Part shown: positions 36,312 through 44,175 of the stretch, piece after piece | Layout: each line of letters opens with the position of its first letter | Numbering within the stretch: position 1 is the first letter of the stretch | NCBI GenBank assembly: GCA_000024525.1 | Contig: CP001769.1 | Location: 4,931,001-4,995,000, forward strand | From: Spirosoma linguale DSM 74 | GTDB lineage: Bacteria > Bacteroidota > Bacteroidia > Cytophagales > Spirosomataceae | Direction: 5' to 3' | Length of the DNA: 64,000 nucleotides | The notes under the pieces: model-generated | The model's database searches: none | Seen by the model: only the letters and a program-made list of their open reading frames with translations | What the model was told of the DNA's origin: nothing | Translations under genes and position numbers: made by a program

Positions 36312-36719
36312 ATGGAAGACCAATCACAAAGAGAAAGCAGAATGGCAACAGCAAATTCGGGTGTAGGCACTGTTGTTGACTATAGCCGAAGGGCAATTTC
36401 ATCAATAGGTTTGCCAGTACACAGAGCAGCCAGGGTTGTACCGTTGGCAGGCAGTACGATTAGCGCCGTCCTCGATGCGAGGGACCAAAACCGAACGTCA
36501 GTGCATACGGACCCAGAATTAAGACAAGTAGCTGTAGGGGTACGGGGAGTATTAGGTTTTTTCACACCTCCACCGATGGGATTGGTGCCAGCTGTATCAA
36601 CAGGGCAACGTCAATTCGCGGACCGGAGCGCCCCTTATGTATTAAATGGTATGAGGAGCATAGCTCGTGGGATGAATCAACATGATGACCCATTCTCAGA
36701 AAGTCCCTGGAATTCTTAA
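36312..36719 (+). CDS. Unrecognised 135-residue protein after the AAA+ ATPase
   Basis: The protein starts MEDQSQRESRMATAN and is rich in small residues, Arg and Val, with a hydrophobic middle (VRGVLGFFTPPPMGLVPAV). No known domain was recognised. Its N-terminus (MEDQSQR) is similar in kind to that of the 378-residue protein at 39873 (MQDQTDR), which may be a shared signal or chance. By position it is the first accessory product and a possible cargo protein. It follows the ATPase gene by 49 bp. Confidence 0.6.
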   Translation: MEDQSQRESRMATANSGVGTVVDYSRRAISSIGLPVHRAARVVPLAGSTISAVLDARDQNRTSVHTDPELRQVAVGVRGVLGFFTPPPMGLVPAVSTGQRQFADRSAPYVLNGMRSIARGMNQHDDPFSESPWNS

Positions 36720-36820
36720 TAACGATTAGCTTGAGCTGGAAACGGTGGAGTTAGTTCGTCAAAAAGGTTGATTAGTAATAAGTCACAGTAAGTAACCTCA
36801 CTTAACCAAGAAGCAAGATC

Positions 36821-37636
36821 ATGATTGGTATTGGAAGTAAATTTCAAAGTCCCAAATTAAAAGATGAACAAGGTTATCAAATCCAATTTGACTCTGAGGC
36901 AGCACTTAATAAGGCTTTAGCTGCGCGTTATGCCCGGCCTGGGTTAAGCGGGTTTGGCAGATGGAAGGCGCGCGGTAGGCACTGGTTCAAAAAGAAGTTA
37001 AAGAAGGACAAGTTAAACACACTAGCGCAGGAGCAAGATATTATTTTAAACGCTGGGGCAGTATCCAAAGCTCAGGGGAATCTGCGTTTTGTAAGCTATG
37101 GCATTCAAGGAGCAAGTGCAGCTGCTAAATTCGGTGCCAAAGCAGCAGGAACAGCGATAGCAGGTCCAGCTGGCATTGTTGTCGGTCTTGCACTAGCTTT
37201 TGCAATCGATAAGGTCGAAAAAGCCGCTACTGCCCGATTGAGAGACGAATTAGACACCCGGGGGCGATTGGCTTATGCCGTGCTGGGCAGTGATAAAGAT
37301 CGGGGTATAATTGAAGATTCTGCCCCTGCCGGATTTGGGGGCTTTATTGATGAGTCGCTCGAAATTAAAGATGAAGAAAAACGAACAGCCATCGTCAAAT
37401 CTGTCCATAAGCTAGCAGAAAAAATAGAGAAAAAGACGATAGAAGAAATAGAGGCCATGCTGGATCCCAGACCTCTAAATACTGCATTATTGTTAAGTGG
37501 AAGTCCGGAGGAGATAGCAACAACGTTATTTTTGGAAGGCGCTAAAAGAGCCCTTGCAAAGTTAAGAGAGGGTGGAACTGGTTTTGTGAGTGAAGCAGCA
37601 GGAGCAGCGAGTGCAACAGCCTACCGCAGGCTTTAG
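36821..37636 (+). CDS. Putative effector N-terminal part with glycine-rich hydrophobic segment, frameshifted
   Basis: 271 residues. A basic region (RWKARGRHWFKKKLKKDK, about 47-64) precedes a glycine/alanine-rich hydrophobic stretch (AAGTAIAGPAGIVVGLALAF, about 107-126), of the sort found in membrane-active or pre-toxin regions. A charged helical part follows (EKIEKKTIEEIEAMLD). The frame ends ATAYRRL at 37636. Coding-like sequence resumes at once in the +2 frame (LPQALGSSNVG), so this is probably the front part of a longer polymorphic toxin interrupted by a one-base indel near 37,620. No immunity gene is recognised. No homologue family is recognised either. Confidence 0.6.
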   Translation: MIGIGSKFQSPKLKDEQGYQIQFDSEAALNKALAARYARPGLSGFGRWKARGRHWFKKKLKKDKLNTLAQEQDIILNAGAVSKAQGNLRFVSYGIQGASAAAKFGAKAAGTAIAGPAGIVVGLALAFAIDKVEKAATARLRDELDTRGRLAYAVLGSDKDRGIIEDSAPAGFGGFIDESLEIKDEEKRTAIVKSVHKLAEKIEKKTIEEIEAMLDPRPLNTALLLSGSPEEIATTLFLEGAKRALAKLREGGTGFVSEAAGAASATAYRRL

Positions 37637-38146
37637 GGAGTAGTAACGTAGGTCATGCCCTGTTACCCGGTAAAAGTAGTGGTGCGGGCAACGGAAGCCG
37701 TGACAAAATAAATGAACTAATAACCGCTTATAATAAAACAGTATTACCGAAGGATAGGCTTCGTGTTTTCCAGACTACACTTGACACAACGAACAGTTGG
37801 TCAACGAAGGTCGGCGAAGGGACGTATACATTTAATCGAAAAGAAAAAAAGAAAGGCAAACGAAGAAACTATCCATGATTAAGAGCTTAAGTGATGAACT
37901 TCAACTTGAGCTTAACCATCTCACGCCAATGTCTCATGACGAACGCGTAATTATGGCAGGAAAAATAATAGATACATTGACCAGCACTGGGCACTGGTAT
38001 CAGTAATGCCAGGTTAAAGTTCAACGCAAATCACCTTAATGCAGATAGTTTTGACGGTGGCGTATATACAGATGAGAACAAGATATATGGGTGCTGGTGA
38101 AGGGGATAAAAACAGTTTCATGCGAGGGATATTATTGGGTAACTAA
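37619..38146 (+). pseudogene. Decayed toxin-like fragments in shifting frames
   Basis: Three stretches read as protein but in different frames. At 37621-37878 there is LPQALGSSNVGHALLPGKSS, then TTLDTTNSWSTKVGEGTYTF, ending RRNYP at a TGA. At about 37992-38096 there is ALGTGISNARLKFNANHLNA, then DSFDGGVYTDENKIYG. At about 38090-38146, after another shift, there is GAGEGDKNSFMRGILLGN. Their composition (Asn/Gly/Thr, conserved-looking aromatic residues) is that of polymorphic toxin C-terminal domains. The short ORF at 37875 overlaps the first fragment. Several separate indels point to real decay rather than one sequencing error. From 38147 to 38328 I see nothing coding. Confidence 0.6.
37875..38006 (+). 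CDS. 43-residue ORF, possible remnant immunity or effector-linked gene
   Basis: It starts MIKSLSDELQLELNHLT with an ATG overlapping the TGA of the preceding toxin-like fragment (ATGA), as expected for a toxin followed by a cognate immunity gene, and ends GHWYQ. It is acidic at the start, helical in character and very short. At its end the coding signal moves to the next frame (ALGTGISNAR), so it may be a truncated immunity gene fused by deletion to another toxin remnant. The function is unproven. Confidence 0.4.
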   Translation: MIKSLSDELQLELNHLTPMSHDERVIMAGKIIDTLTSTGHWYQ

Positions 38147-38328
38147 TCCCTTACAATCAAAGATACAGAAGCGTCTGTACGGTTAAGAAACTAACTCCCA
38201 AAGTTGAATTAAACGATTAAATGAACGGCAAGCTTTGACTGAAACCTCACGAGATAGGTTACGCCAAACACTCATACTACAGCATTAAGATTGCTTAGTT
38301 AGGTAAATCACTCAACAATGATAAAATT

Positions 38329-39054
38329 ATGTTCTTAAGAACGGCATTAAGACGAGGGCATCACGTAGTTAGCCGAGCCTCATCTAGGAGCTACGGACAG
38401 TCCCTAAAACCAAGAGCAGAAATGCCTGGTCAACAGGGTGTGCTTCGCAAGAAAGATCCGGCACATGAGTATTGGGAGAAACGCGGGCAGGGAACCTGGA
38501 ATATAAGCCGGGGAATACGGGAAGCATTCTGGGGCGTAAAAGGATATAATATGAGTCATTTTGTTGTCCCGAAATCAAAAGCCATAGCTGAAGTTCGTCG
38601 TGACCCTGCGCGAGCAAACTGGGATAAGGAACTAAAGAGAATGAGGGTTAAATACCCACATCTGTCATTCTTAATTGACCAATGGCGTTTACAGAATCGG
38701 GCTCAGGCCTTAGGGGGAAATCCGCTGCCGGTTAAAGCCGGAAGGATAATGCTTGAAGGCCTGGAGCGGATGGGTCGTGCAACCACTTTAACAGGAAAAC
38801 TCGGAGGGCATTGGTATGCTCAAATTTATTCGTTAGGAAACGAAGGATTTAGAGGAGGAGCATCTTATTTCATGCATGCACTAGCTATCCCGTGGCAATG
38901 GCCAGGAATTGCCACCCGGCACTTCTTCAGTAAATATTTCAACATCCCGGAAAATTTCCATCCAATCAGAATAGCTGGTAGAATGGCTGGCCGTAAAGTA
39001 ATAACATGGAAGAGAGGGAGGAAGTATAAAGCAAAGAACAGGGGGAATAAGTAA
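38329..39054 (+). CDS. Basic 241-residue protein, candidate effector
   Basis: No domain was recognised. The protein is strongly basic, with an Arg-rich start (RTALRRGHHVVSRASSRS), Trp/Arg-rich middle segments (HEYWEKRGQGTWNISRG; RANWDKELKRMRVKYPHL) and a basic tail (KRGRKYKAKNRGNK). A possible structured core lies near residues 155-215 (GHWYAQIYSLGNEGFRGG; WPGIATRHFFSKYF). It sits among decayed toxin fragments in the A+T-richer accessory block, so a secreted nucleic-acid- or envelope-targeting toxin is possible but not shown. The start codon is uncertain because the upstream sequence is degenerate. Confidence 0.55.
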   Translation: MFLRTALRRGHHVVSRASSRSYGQSLKPRAEMPGQQGVLRKKDPAHEYWEKRGQGTWNISRGIREAFWGVKGYNMSHFVVPKSKAIAEVRRDPARANWDKELKRMRVKYPHLSFLIDQWRLQNRAQALGGNPLPVKAGRIMLEGLERMGRATTLTGKLGGHWYAQIYSLGNEGFRGGASYFMHALAIPWQWPGIATRHFFSKYFNIPENFHPIRIAGRMAGRKVITWKRGRKYKAKNRGNK

Positions 39055-39062
39055 CCTCAGCT

Positions 39063-39249
39063 CTTTGGGAGACCCGTGAGAAGTTGGCCAGAAAGATGTT
39101 GAGAAAAGAGCCACCATACTATTCATATTATGGAGCGACAACGGATTGATTTTTATTTTAAAGCCCAGCCTCGTGTCAAAGCTGTAAATAAAGTTATAAA
39201 GACAGCCCATAAGGCCACCCAAAAGATACGGGCTCAAAACCTCCGCTAG
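39063..39249 (+). pseudogene. Short coding-like remnants downstream of the basic protein
   Basis: One frame from 39063 reads LWETREKLARKMLRKEPPYY and ends at a TGA at 39147-39149. A second frame from an ATG at 39130 reads MERQRIDFYFKAQPRVKAV and ends at 39249. The basic, helical composition resembles the neighbouring accessory proteins, and the two overlap as if by one frameshift. They are probably remnants of a lost accessory gene. In the remaining spacer to 39872 only the palindrome at 39381-39442 stands out; the rest is A+T-rich without a convincing gene. Confidence 0.38.
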
Positions 39250-39380
39250 TAAGCCCTTATTTTATATGCTACCAAAGCACAAATTAATAAGTTAATTGAA
39301 ACGAGAAAGTAAAACGATTGTAGACCTACTACAACTAAATTAATTTTATAATACACCGTTTTTTTAACTTTTCTAAATAC

Positions 39381-39442
39381 TTGAATTGGGCATTACTTAT
39401 CATTCTGATTGAAGTCGGAATGATAAGTAATGCCCAATTCAA
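39381..39442. repeat. Perfect 25-nt inverted repeat with 12-nt loop
   Basis: The left arm 39381-39405 (TTGAATTGGGCATTACTTAT then CATTC) is exactly complementary to the right arm 39418-39442. The 12-nt loop is TGATTGAAGTCG. It lies in an 818-bp spacer of the accessory region. Its loop length is the same as that of the palindrome at 3031-3148, and both centres contain CTGATTGA. It may be a terminator for remnants upstream or an extragenic palindrome. Confidence 0.92.
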
Positions 39443-39872
39443 TTTAAAAACGGAAGGCTGATTAGCTATGCTATACAACATCAGGTAAAAACGGAAAGCA
39501 CGTACACCTACTGTGATTGCTTAGACAGCTTAGGCTCAACTACTTCTTGTCCCTCTAAACTAATAACACATTATCATTCTATAATTTTTCAAATTCATTT
39601 AGAAAAGTCTGGCTTTGAAGGGCGTGATAACCGCACCTAAAAGCAGATTTGAAAAATTTTATAGAAAAACTAAAGTTTAATCAAAGAAATCTTACTATGT
39701 TTACTTTCGATCAAATAAAGTATATTTAACTTAAAATCTATCCAGCTTTAGAGGAGAGCAGCTCGTGCTAAACGCCTTTTAAAGGGTGATGCTTCATAGG
39801 TATACATTTGTCAATACGGCCCGATTCAAAGAGTATGTTGATCTAACTTGTACCATACAACCCATTTAAATT

Positions 39873-41009
39873 ATGCAAGACCAAACAGACAGAATGAAAG
39901 CCCTTAACTTGCAACAATCCAGAAGACATAGTGCAGCAGGGCAAAGGCCAGCTAGTCATCCTGCCGTAGGGAGCTCGCTAGGAATAAATAATGACGAAAG
40001 TGATCTATTAGAGGATATACTAACGGGCATTAAATCAGTACCAGCGAAACTCGGGTCATTAACTGCCGAGGTAACTGGGGTAGGAGATGTATATAACTCG
40101 GCCAAACGATTAAGAGATCCGAATAGTGATAAGGTCGTAAATGCATTAAAAGTGACGTCAGGGCTGGGTACTATGGCAACCCGTAGCACTCAGTTTGTGA
40201 GTGTGGCAGTACAAGCAGCCAGTGTTGCCAGTAATGTTATTCCTGGCTTAAACATTGCCACCGCAGGCGTTGAAATGATTGGCTCAGGCTATACGCTTTA
40301 TAGAGAGCTGAACAAAAAAGATGGAGCCAAAACAGCTAAGATTATCGCAGGAGCCAAAATGGTGGGTAGTGCCCTTACAATTGCGGCAGGTGGTCTCGCT
40401 ATTGCAGGCTTAGCGATGACGCCTGTCGGATGGGGCCTTTTAGCTGGATCACTCGCCATTGGCGTTGGCGTGCTTGCTTATAAAGCTTACAAGAAAGGTA
40501 AATACAACAAATGGCTGGAAGAATATACAAAATTTGTAGCGCAAAGAAATAACCTAAAAGTTGTCAGTGAAGACATCATAAAAGAAAGCCAAATTCTAAA
40601 AAATATTTACTCAAATAGCTTTTCTTCGAATAGATTAGTAAGTCTTAAAGCGTGGAAGGGACTAATAACAATGACAAATAAATTCGAGAACTACAGCGAA
40701 GAAATAATAAAGACCATGAAGGTAACGATGCAGAACGGAGATCGCTATAAGAAATATATGAAAGAGCTAAAAGGGCTTAACACAGTAAATAAATACAAAA
40801 GATTCATTGACAATAAGGCGTTAAAAGAATACAACGATAAGATGAGTGATCATGAAGATGGCTATAAAAAAGATTTGAAAAAAATTTTAAAAGATACACT
40901 TGATGCTATTAAGCCTTTTATCACTGTAATGAATATGGATTTTCCGCTAGAAAGCAAGAAGCTCATCAAACCATATTTAAAAATAGATGGCTACAAAAAA
41001 GAATTTTAA
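39873..41009 (+). CDS. Candidate membrane-active effector with glycine-rich hydrophobic hairpin
   Basis: 378 residues. The N-terminal ~50 residues are polar and probably disordered (MQDQTDRMKALNLQQSRRHS). The middle has two long hydrophobic, glycine/alanine-rich stretches (VAVQAASVASNVIPGLNIAT; then ALTIAAGGLAIAGLAMTPVG with WGLLAGSLAIGVGVLAYKAY), typical of pore-forming or membrane-inserting toxins. The C-terminal ~170 residues are Lys/Asn-rich and helical (NNLKVVSEDIIKESQILKNI). Base use is clearly A+T-richer than in the T6SS core, a sign of separate ancestry. The small gene at 41070 follows and may be its chaperone or immunity protein. The effector role is inferred from context and composition. 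Confidence 0.6.
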   Translation: MQDQTDRMKALNLQQSRRHSAAGQRPASHPAVGSSLGINNDESDLLEDILTGIKSVPAKLGSLTAEVTGVGDVYNSAKRLRDPNSDKVVNALKVTSGLGTMATRSTQFVSVAVQAASVASNVIPGLNIATAGVEMIGSGYTLYRELNKKDGAKTAKIIAGAKMVGSALTIAAGGLAIAGLAMTPVGWGLLAGSLAIGVGVLAYKAYKKGKYNKWLEEYTKFVAQRNNLKVVSEDIIKESQILKNIYSNSFSSNRLVSLKAWKGLITMTNKFENYSEEIIKTMKVTMQNGDRYKKYMKELKGLNTVNKYKRFIDNKALKEYNDKMSDHEDGYKKDLKKILKDTLDAIKPFITVMNMDFPLESKKLIKPYLKIDGYKKEF

Positions 41010-41069
41010 GATAATTCAACTAAGTTTTCGCTGTCAATCAATACATCACTCATCTACAACCAGGCAACT

Positions 41070-41564
41070 GTGCTATCGCATTTAAAGACACTACTACAAA
41101 AAGAAGACCTGACTGTTTTATTAAACAAGGCTTCCGAAGCCACTCCTTTTGATATACTGCTGGTTGACTTACCCGCAGAAGATACTGAGGCTGGTTTTCG
41201 ATTAGAGATTTCAGAAACGCCCCAGACAGAGGAGCTATCCCTTGTCCAATTTTTTGTCGGAATGGGCGCTTACGAGTCAATTGATAGTCGTATCGAGGCC
41301 GAGTTATTACAAGCCATTGGCTTAATTAACTCGAAGATACCTCTTGTTGGGTTTGTTTATAACCCTAAATTAAAATGGCTATTTTTCAGAAATGTCCTGT
41401 TACTAAGTACCACAGAAATTCGGGACTATCAACTAAAAGAAACCGTTTGGATGATTTCTTACCTGGTATCCTTATTTGCCAAAACATTATCCGTAATTGG
41501 GTCCGGAACCGAATCAGCCGAAGAAGCCCTGGCGAAACACGAGTATGGTAAGGTGATGTTGTAA
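41070..41564 (+). CDS. Small chaperone-like (YbjN/T3SS-chaperone-type) protein
   Basis: 164 residues from a GTG start. It alternates helices and strands in the order of YbjN or type III chaperone-like folds: FRLEISETPQTEELSLVQFF, LLQAIGLINSKIPLVGFVYN, KWLFFRNVLLL and ETVWMISYLVSLFAKTL. It is acidic overall. Small acidic proteins next to effectors usually bind them as chaperones or as immunity proteins. It lies 60 bp after the candidate effector and 23 bp before the J-domain-like gene. The fold call is by eye. Confidence 0.5.
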   Translation: MLSHLKTLLQKEDLTVLLNKASEATPFDILLVDLPAEDTEAGFRLEISETPQTEELSLVQFFVGMGAYESIDSRIEAELLQAIGLINSKIPLVGFVYNPKLKWLFFRNVLLLSTTEIRDYQLKETVWMISYLVSLFAKTLSVIGSGTESAEEALAKHEYGKVML

Positions 41565-41587
41565 ATTGTGTAGCCTTATATGCGTTA

Positions 41588-42331
41588 ATGAATCCGTTAT
41601 CTGGTTTAACCAACTCACCGACTTCGCATCTCCAAATTCGCTTGTTGGTAGCCGATATTGCGGACCTCGAAGCAGAAAGAGCCCGCATTCAATCCCTCAT
41701 TGACTCATACTACCGACGTCTGCACCACCAGCTCGGCGACTTGATGAGCGAAATTGCCCAATTGCAGCTGCAACTCGCTACCCGGCGAGCCAGTCAAACA
41801 CGCCGTCGGAGCGATGCAGAAGCGGCCCACAGCGCACGCGTCCGCTTTGAGCAAACCCAGCATACAGTGCAGGAAGCGCTGGCGAATATGCCCACCGAGC
41901 CGGATACCGCTGTTGATGAAACCGAACTTCGGAAATTATACCGGCAGGCCGTGGCCCAGGCCCACCCTGATCTGTTTTTTAATGAGCCGGATAAACAGAA
42001 ACAGGCAACGGCCTTTATGGCTGAACTCAACGAGGCTTACGAACGGAAAGACCTGACCGTCGTACGTAAACTGGCGCAGCAACTCCAGGACGGCCTGCTC
42101 TTTCTGGACGAGACCAGCCTGCACAACGACCCCGAAGCCCTTCAACAACTGGTTGAGCGGCTTACCCAACGCAAACAGGCACTTGAAGCCGACATACAGA
42201 CCCTCCGACGGCAGGAAGGTTACAACATTATGTCGCAGAGCCCACCAGAGCAGGCCGTCCACTTCGACCAGCTACAAAAAAACTTGCAGGAACACCTCGC
42301 TATATTGGCGCAGTCGCTGGATACACTGTAG
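41588..42331 (+). CDS. Coiled-coil protein with J-domain-like segment
   Basis: 247 residues. Long coiled coils (IADLEAERARIQSLIDSYYR; LMSEIAQLQLQLATRRASQT) flank a segment at about 112-152 (ELRKLYRQAVAQAHPDLFF, AFMAELNEAYER) that carries the HPD tripeptide (H126-P127-D128) and the helix order of a J domain. J domains stimulate Hsp70 ATPases. A C-terminal coiled coil follows. It is the first gene of a tight series with the VWA, PP2C and kinase genes (27-bp gap to the VWA gene), so the four products probably work together. Confidence 0.75.
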   Translation: MNPLSGLTNSPTSHLQIRLLVADIADLEAERARIQSLIDSYYRRLHHQLGDLMSEIAQLQLQLATRRASQTRRRSDAEAAHSARVRFEQTQHTVQEALANMPTEPDTAVDETELRKLYRQAVAQAHPDLFFNEPDKQKQATAFMAELNEAYERKDLTVVRKLAQQLQDGLLFLDETSLHNDPEALQQLVERLTQRKQALEADIQTLRRQEGYNIMSQSPPEQAVHFDQLQKNLQEHLAILAQSLDTL

Positions 42332-42358
42332 CTTTGACTATTCATTGCTACGGCCCTT

Positions 42359-43351
42359 ATGTCGAACCTGCTACCTATCAATCCGTTTACGTTGCCACTC
42401 CCGGCGCTACAGGCAACCTTACAGCAGGCCCTTCAAAAGCCGGTGAAAGATCGTCCTTACACGGCCCAGATAATGCGGCAAAACCCAACGGCGTTTTTGT
42501 TTCTCATTGACCAGTCGGGTTCCATGGACGAGCTGACAACCTACCGGGACCAAACGGTGAGCAAAGCCGAGGCCGTGGCCCAAATCATCAACCAAACCCT
42601 CTTCGAACTCCTCCTCCGCTGCCAGAAAGGCGACGAAATCCGGCATTATTACGACGTAGCCCTCATTGGCTACGGCGGGCAAAGCAGCCAGCAGGCCAAC
42701 CTGCTCTGGTCGGGAACGATGGCCGACAAAGCGTTCCTGAACCCGGCCGAACTGGCCCAGGCAACCATCCGAGTCGATGAATTTGCCACCGAGCGCACCA
42801 TCCGGGGACGAACGATTGCCGTTACCGAAAAACGGCCGGTCTGGATTGAGCCGGTACACCGGCACCGCACACCCATGAAAAGTGCCCTTCTGTTGGCCGA
42901 ATCGCTGGTGCAGCAGTGGCTGGCGACCCATGCTGGTAAAGATGTGTACCCGCCCACCATTCTGAACATCACCGATGGCGTTGCCACCGATGGTACTGAT
43001 GAGGACTTGCTGGCGTGCAGCGAGCGCGTCCGGCAACTGCACACGCCCGATGGCCATGTGCTGCTGATGAATATTCACATTGCCCCCGAGCGTGGAAAAG
43101 CGGTGCTCTTTCCGTCCAACGCCAGTGAACTCGGCAATGACCCCTACGCCCGGCTGCTCTACGATATGTCGAGTGAAATGCCGCCCCCCTACCATACCGA
43201 TATTGCCTCCCTGTTCGACCTCGACCAGCGGCCGGTCTATGTAGGTATGTGCAGTAACGCAAACATGGATGCGCTGGTCAAATTCATGAACATCGGCACA
43301 CCAACCCAAAGTAATCAGCACTTTTCGCACCATATGCGGCCCGACCCATGA
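42359..43351 (+). CDS. VWA-domain protein (TerY-like) of a phospho-signalling module
   Basis: 330 residues. The VWA MIDAS is intact: FLFLIDQSGSM with D51, S53 and S55. Further VWA features are ALIGYGGQ and PPTILNITDGVATDGTDEDL. The domain takes up most of the protein and resembles TerY-type VWA proteins. The stop overlaps the PP2C start (ATGA), which indicates co-translation. VWA, PP2C and kinase together form the TerY-P triad known from tellurium/stress and phage-defence contexts. Proteobacterial T6SS kinase PpkA also carries a VWA domain, so both readings are open. Confidence 0.85.
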   Translation: MSNLLPINPFTLPLPALQATLQQALQKPVKDRPYTAQIMRQNPTAFLFLIDQSGSMDELTTYRDQTVSKAEAVAQIINQTLFELLLRCQKGDEIRHYYDVALIGYGGQSSQQANLLWSGTMADKAFLNPAELAQATIRVDEFATERTIRGRTIAVTEKRPVWIEPVHRHRTPMKSALLLAESLVQQWLATHAGKDVYPPTILNITDGVATDGTDEDLLACSERVRQLHTPDGHVLLMNIHIAPERGKAVLFPSNASELGNDPYARLLYDMSSEMPPPYHTDIASLFDLDQRPVYVGMCSNANMDALVKFMNIGTPTQSNQHFSHHMRPDP

Positions 43352-44163
43352 CAACCAGATACGCATCGGTAGGCAAAGAACTTCCCCTTTTTGCCGAGAA
43401 CGAAGACGCCTGGCGGGTCGATCCGGAGGCTGGCATCTGGTCGGTGGCGGATGGCGCGGGCGGCACTGGACTTTACGCGGGCGAATGGGCCAGGTTTCTG
43501 GTCGGGCAGGTTCCGGCCGAGCCGTTCAAAACAGTTGAAGAGGTTACCGAATGGCTGAGTAACCACTGGGGCGGTTTCTTCGATCAATATCAGGCGCGGG
43601 CCGCAGCCAATTACCTGACCGAGTTGAAGTTTATGAACGAAGGGTCGGGGGCAACGCTGGCAACGCTACATCGACGGAAGTCAGGGCTGCATTGGTCGGT
43701 ATACGGCGATGCCCTCGTGCTGTGCTTCAACCCGAAAACGGGGCAATTGACCGCATCTAACCCGGCACTGAGCCAATTTGCCGAAGCGCCTTATTTACTG
43801 AATTGGCAGTTTCCGTGCCCGGCAGATGGGTTCCGAAGCGGTTGCTGGCCCAGCGAGCCCGGCCTACAGCTGGCACTCTGTACCGATACCCTGGGGCAGT
43901 ATTTGCTCATGGCGTATCAGGCGTTACAGGGCGATCACCGCGAACTGGCGGCATTGGGTCAGTTACCCACGGCGCTGGGCAACCGGGCTGCGGCTCACCA
44001 ACGGTTCTGGCAGCCCGGAGCCGGTAGTTTTTCGGTTCAGGTGTGGGAGCCGCTCTGGCAGTCGCTGGTGTCGCCGGATAGGTTCCTACACTATACCCAG
44101 TCTTTACGCGCGAGTCAACTGCTTGGCGTCGACGATTATACCTGTATCCTGATTGCCTATTAG
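43348..44163 (+). CDS. PP2C-like serine/threonine phosphatase
   Basis: 271 residues. Metal-binding motifs of PPM/PP2C phosphatases are present: ENEDAW near the N-terminus, VADGAGGTGLYAGEWA, GSGATLATL and the C-terminal GVDDYTCILI. It presumably removes phosphate placed by the kinase encoded next. It overlaps the VWA gene by 4 nt and lies 12 nt before the kinase gene. In proteobacterial T6SS the analogous pair is PppA/PpkA. Confidence 0.87.
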   Translation: MTTRYASVGKELPLFAENEDAWRVDPEAGIWSVADGAGGTGLYAGEWARFLVGQVPAEPFKTVEEVTEWLSNHWGGFFDQYQARAAANYLTELKFMNEGSGATLATLHRRKSGLHWSVYGDALVLCFNPKTGQLTASNPALSQFAEAPYLLNWQFPCPADGFRSGCWPSEPGLQLALCTDTLGQYLLMAYQALQGDHRELAALGQLPTALGNRAAAHQRFWQPGAGSFSVQVWEPLWQSLVSPDRFLHYTQSLRASQLLGVDDYTCILIAY

Positions 44164-44175
44164 AAGCTGTTATCC

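Noticed and set aside
42419..43366. 315-codon minus-strand ORF opposite the VWA gene
   Set aside because: It is antisense to a VWA protein with an intact MIDAS, and its translation has no recognisable family.
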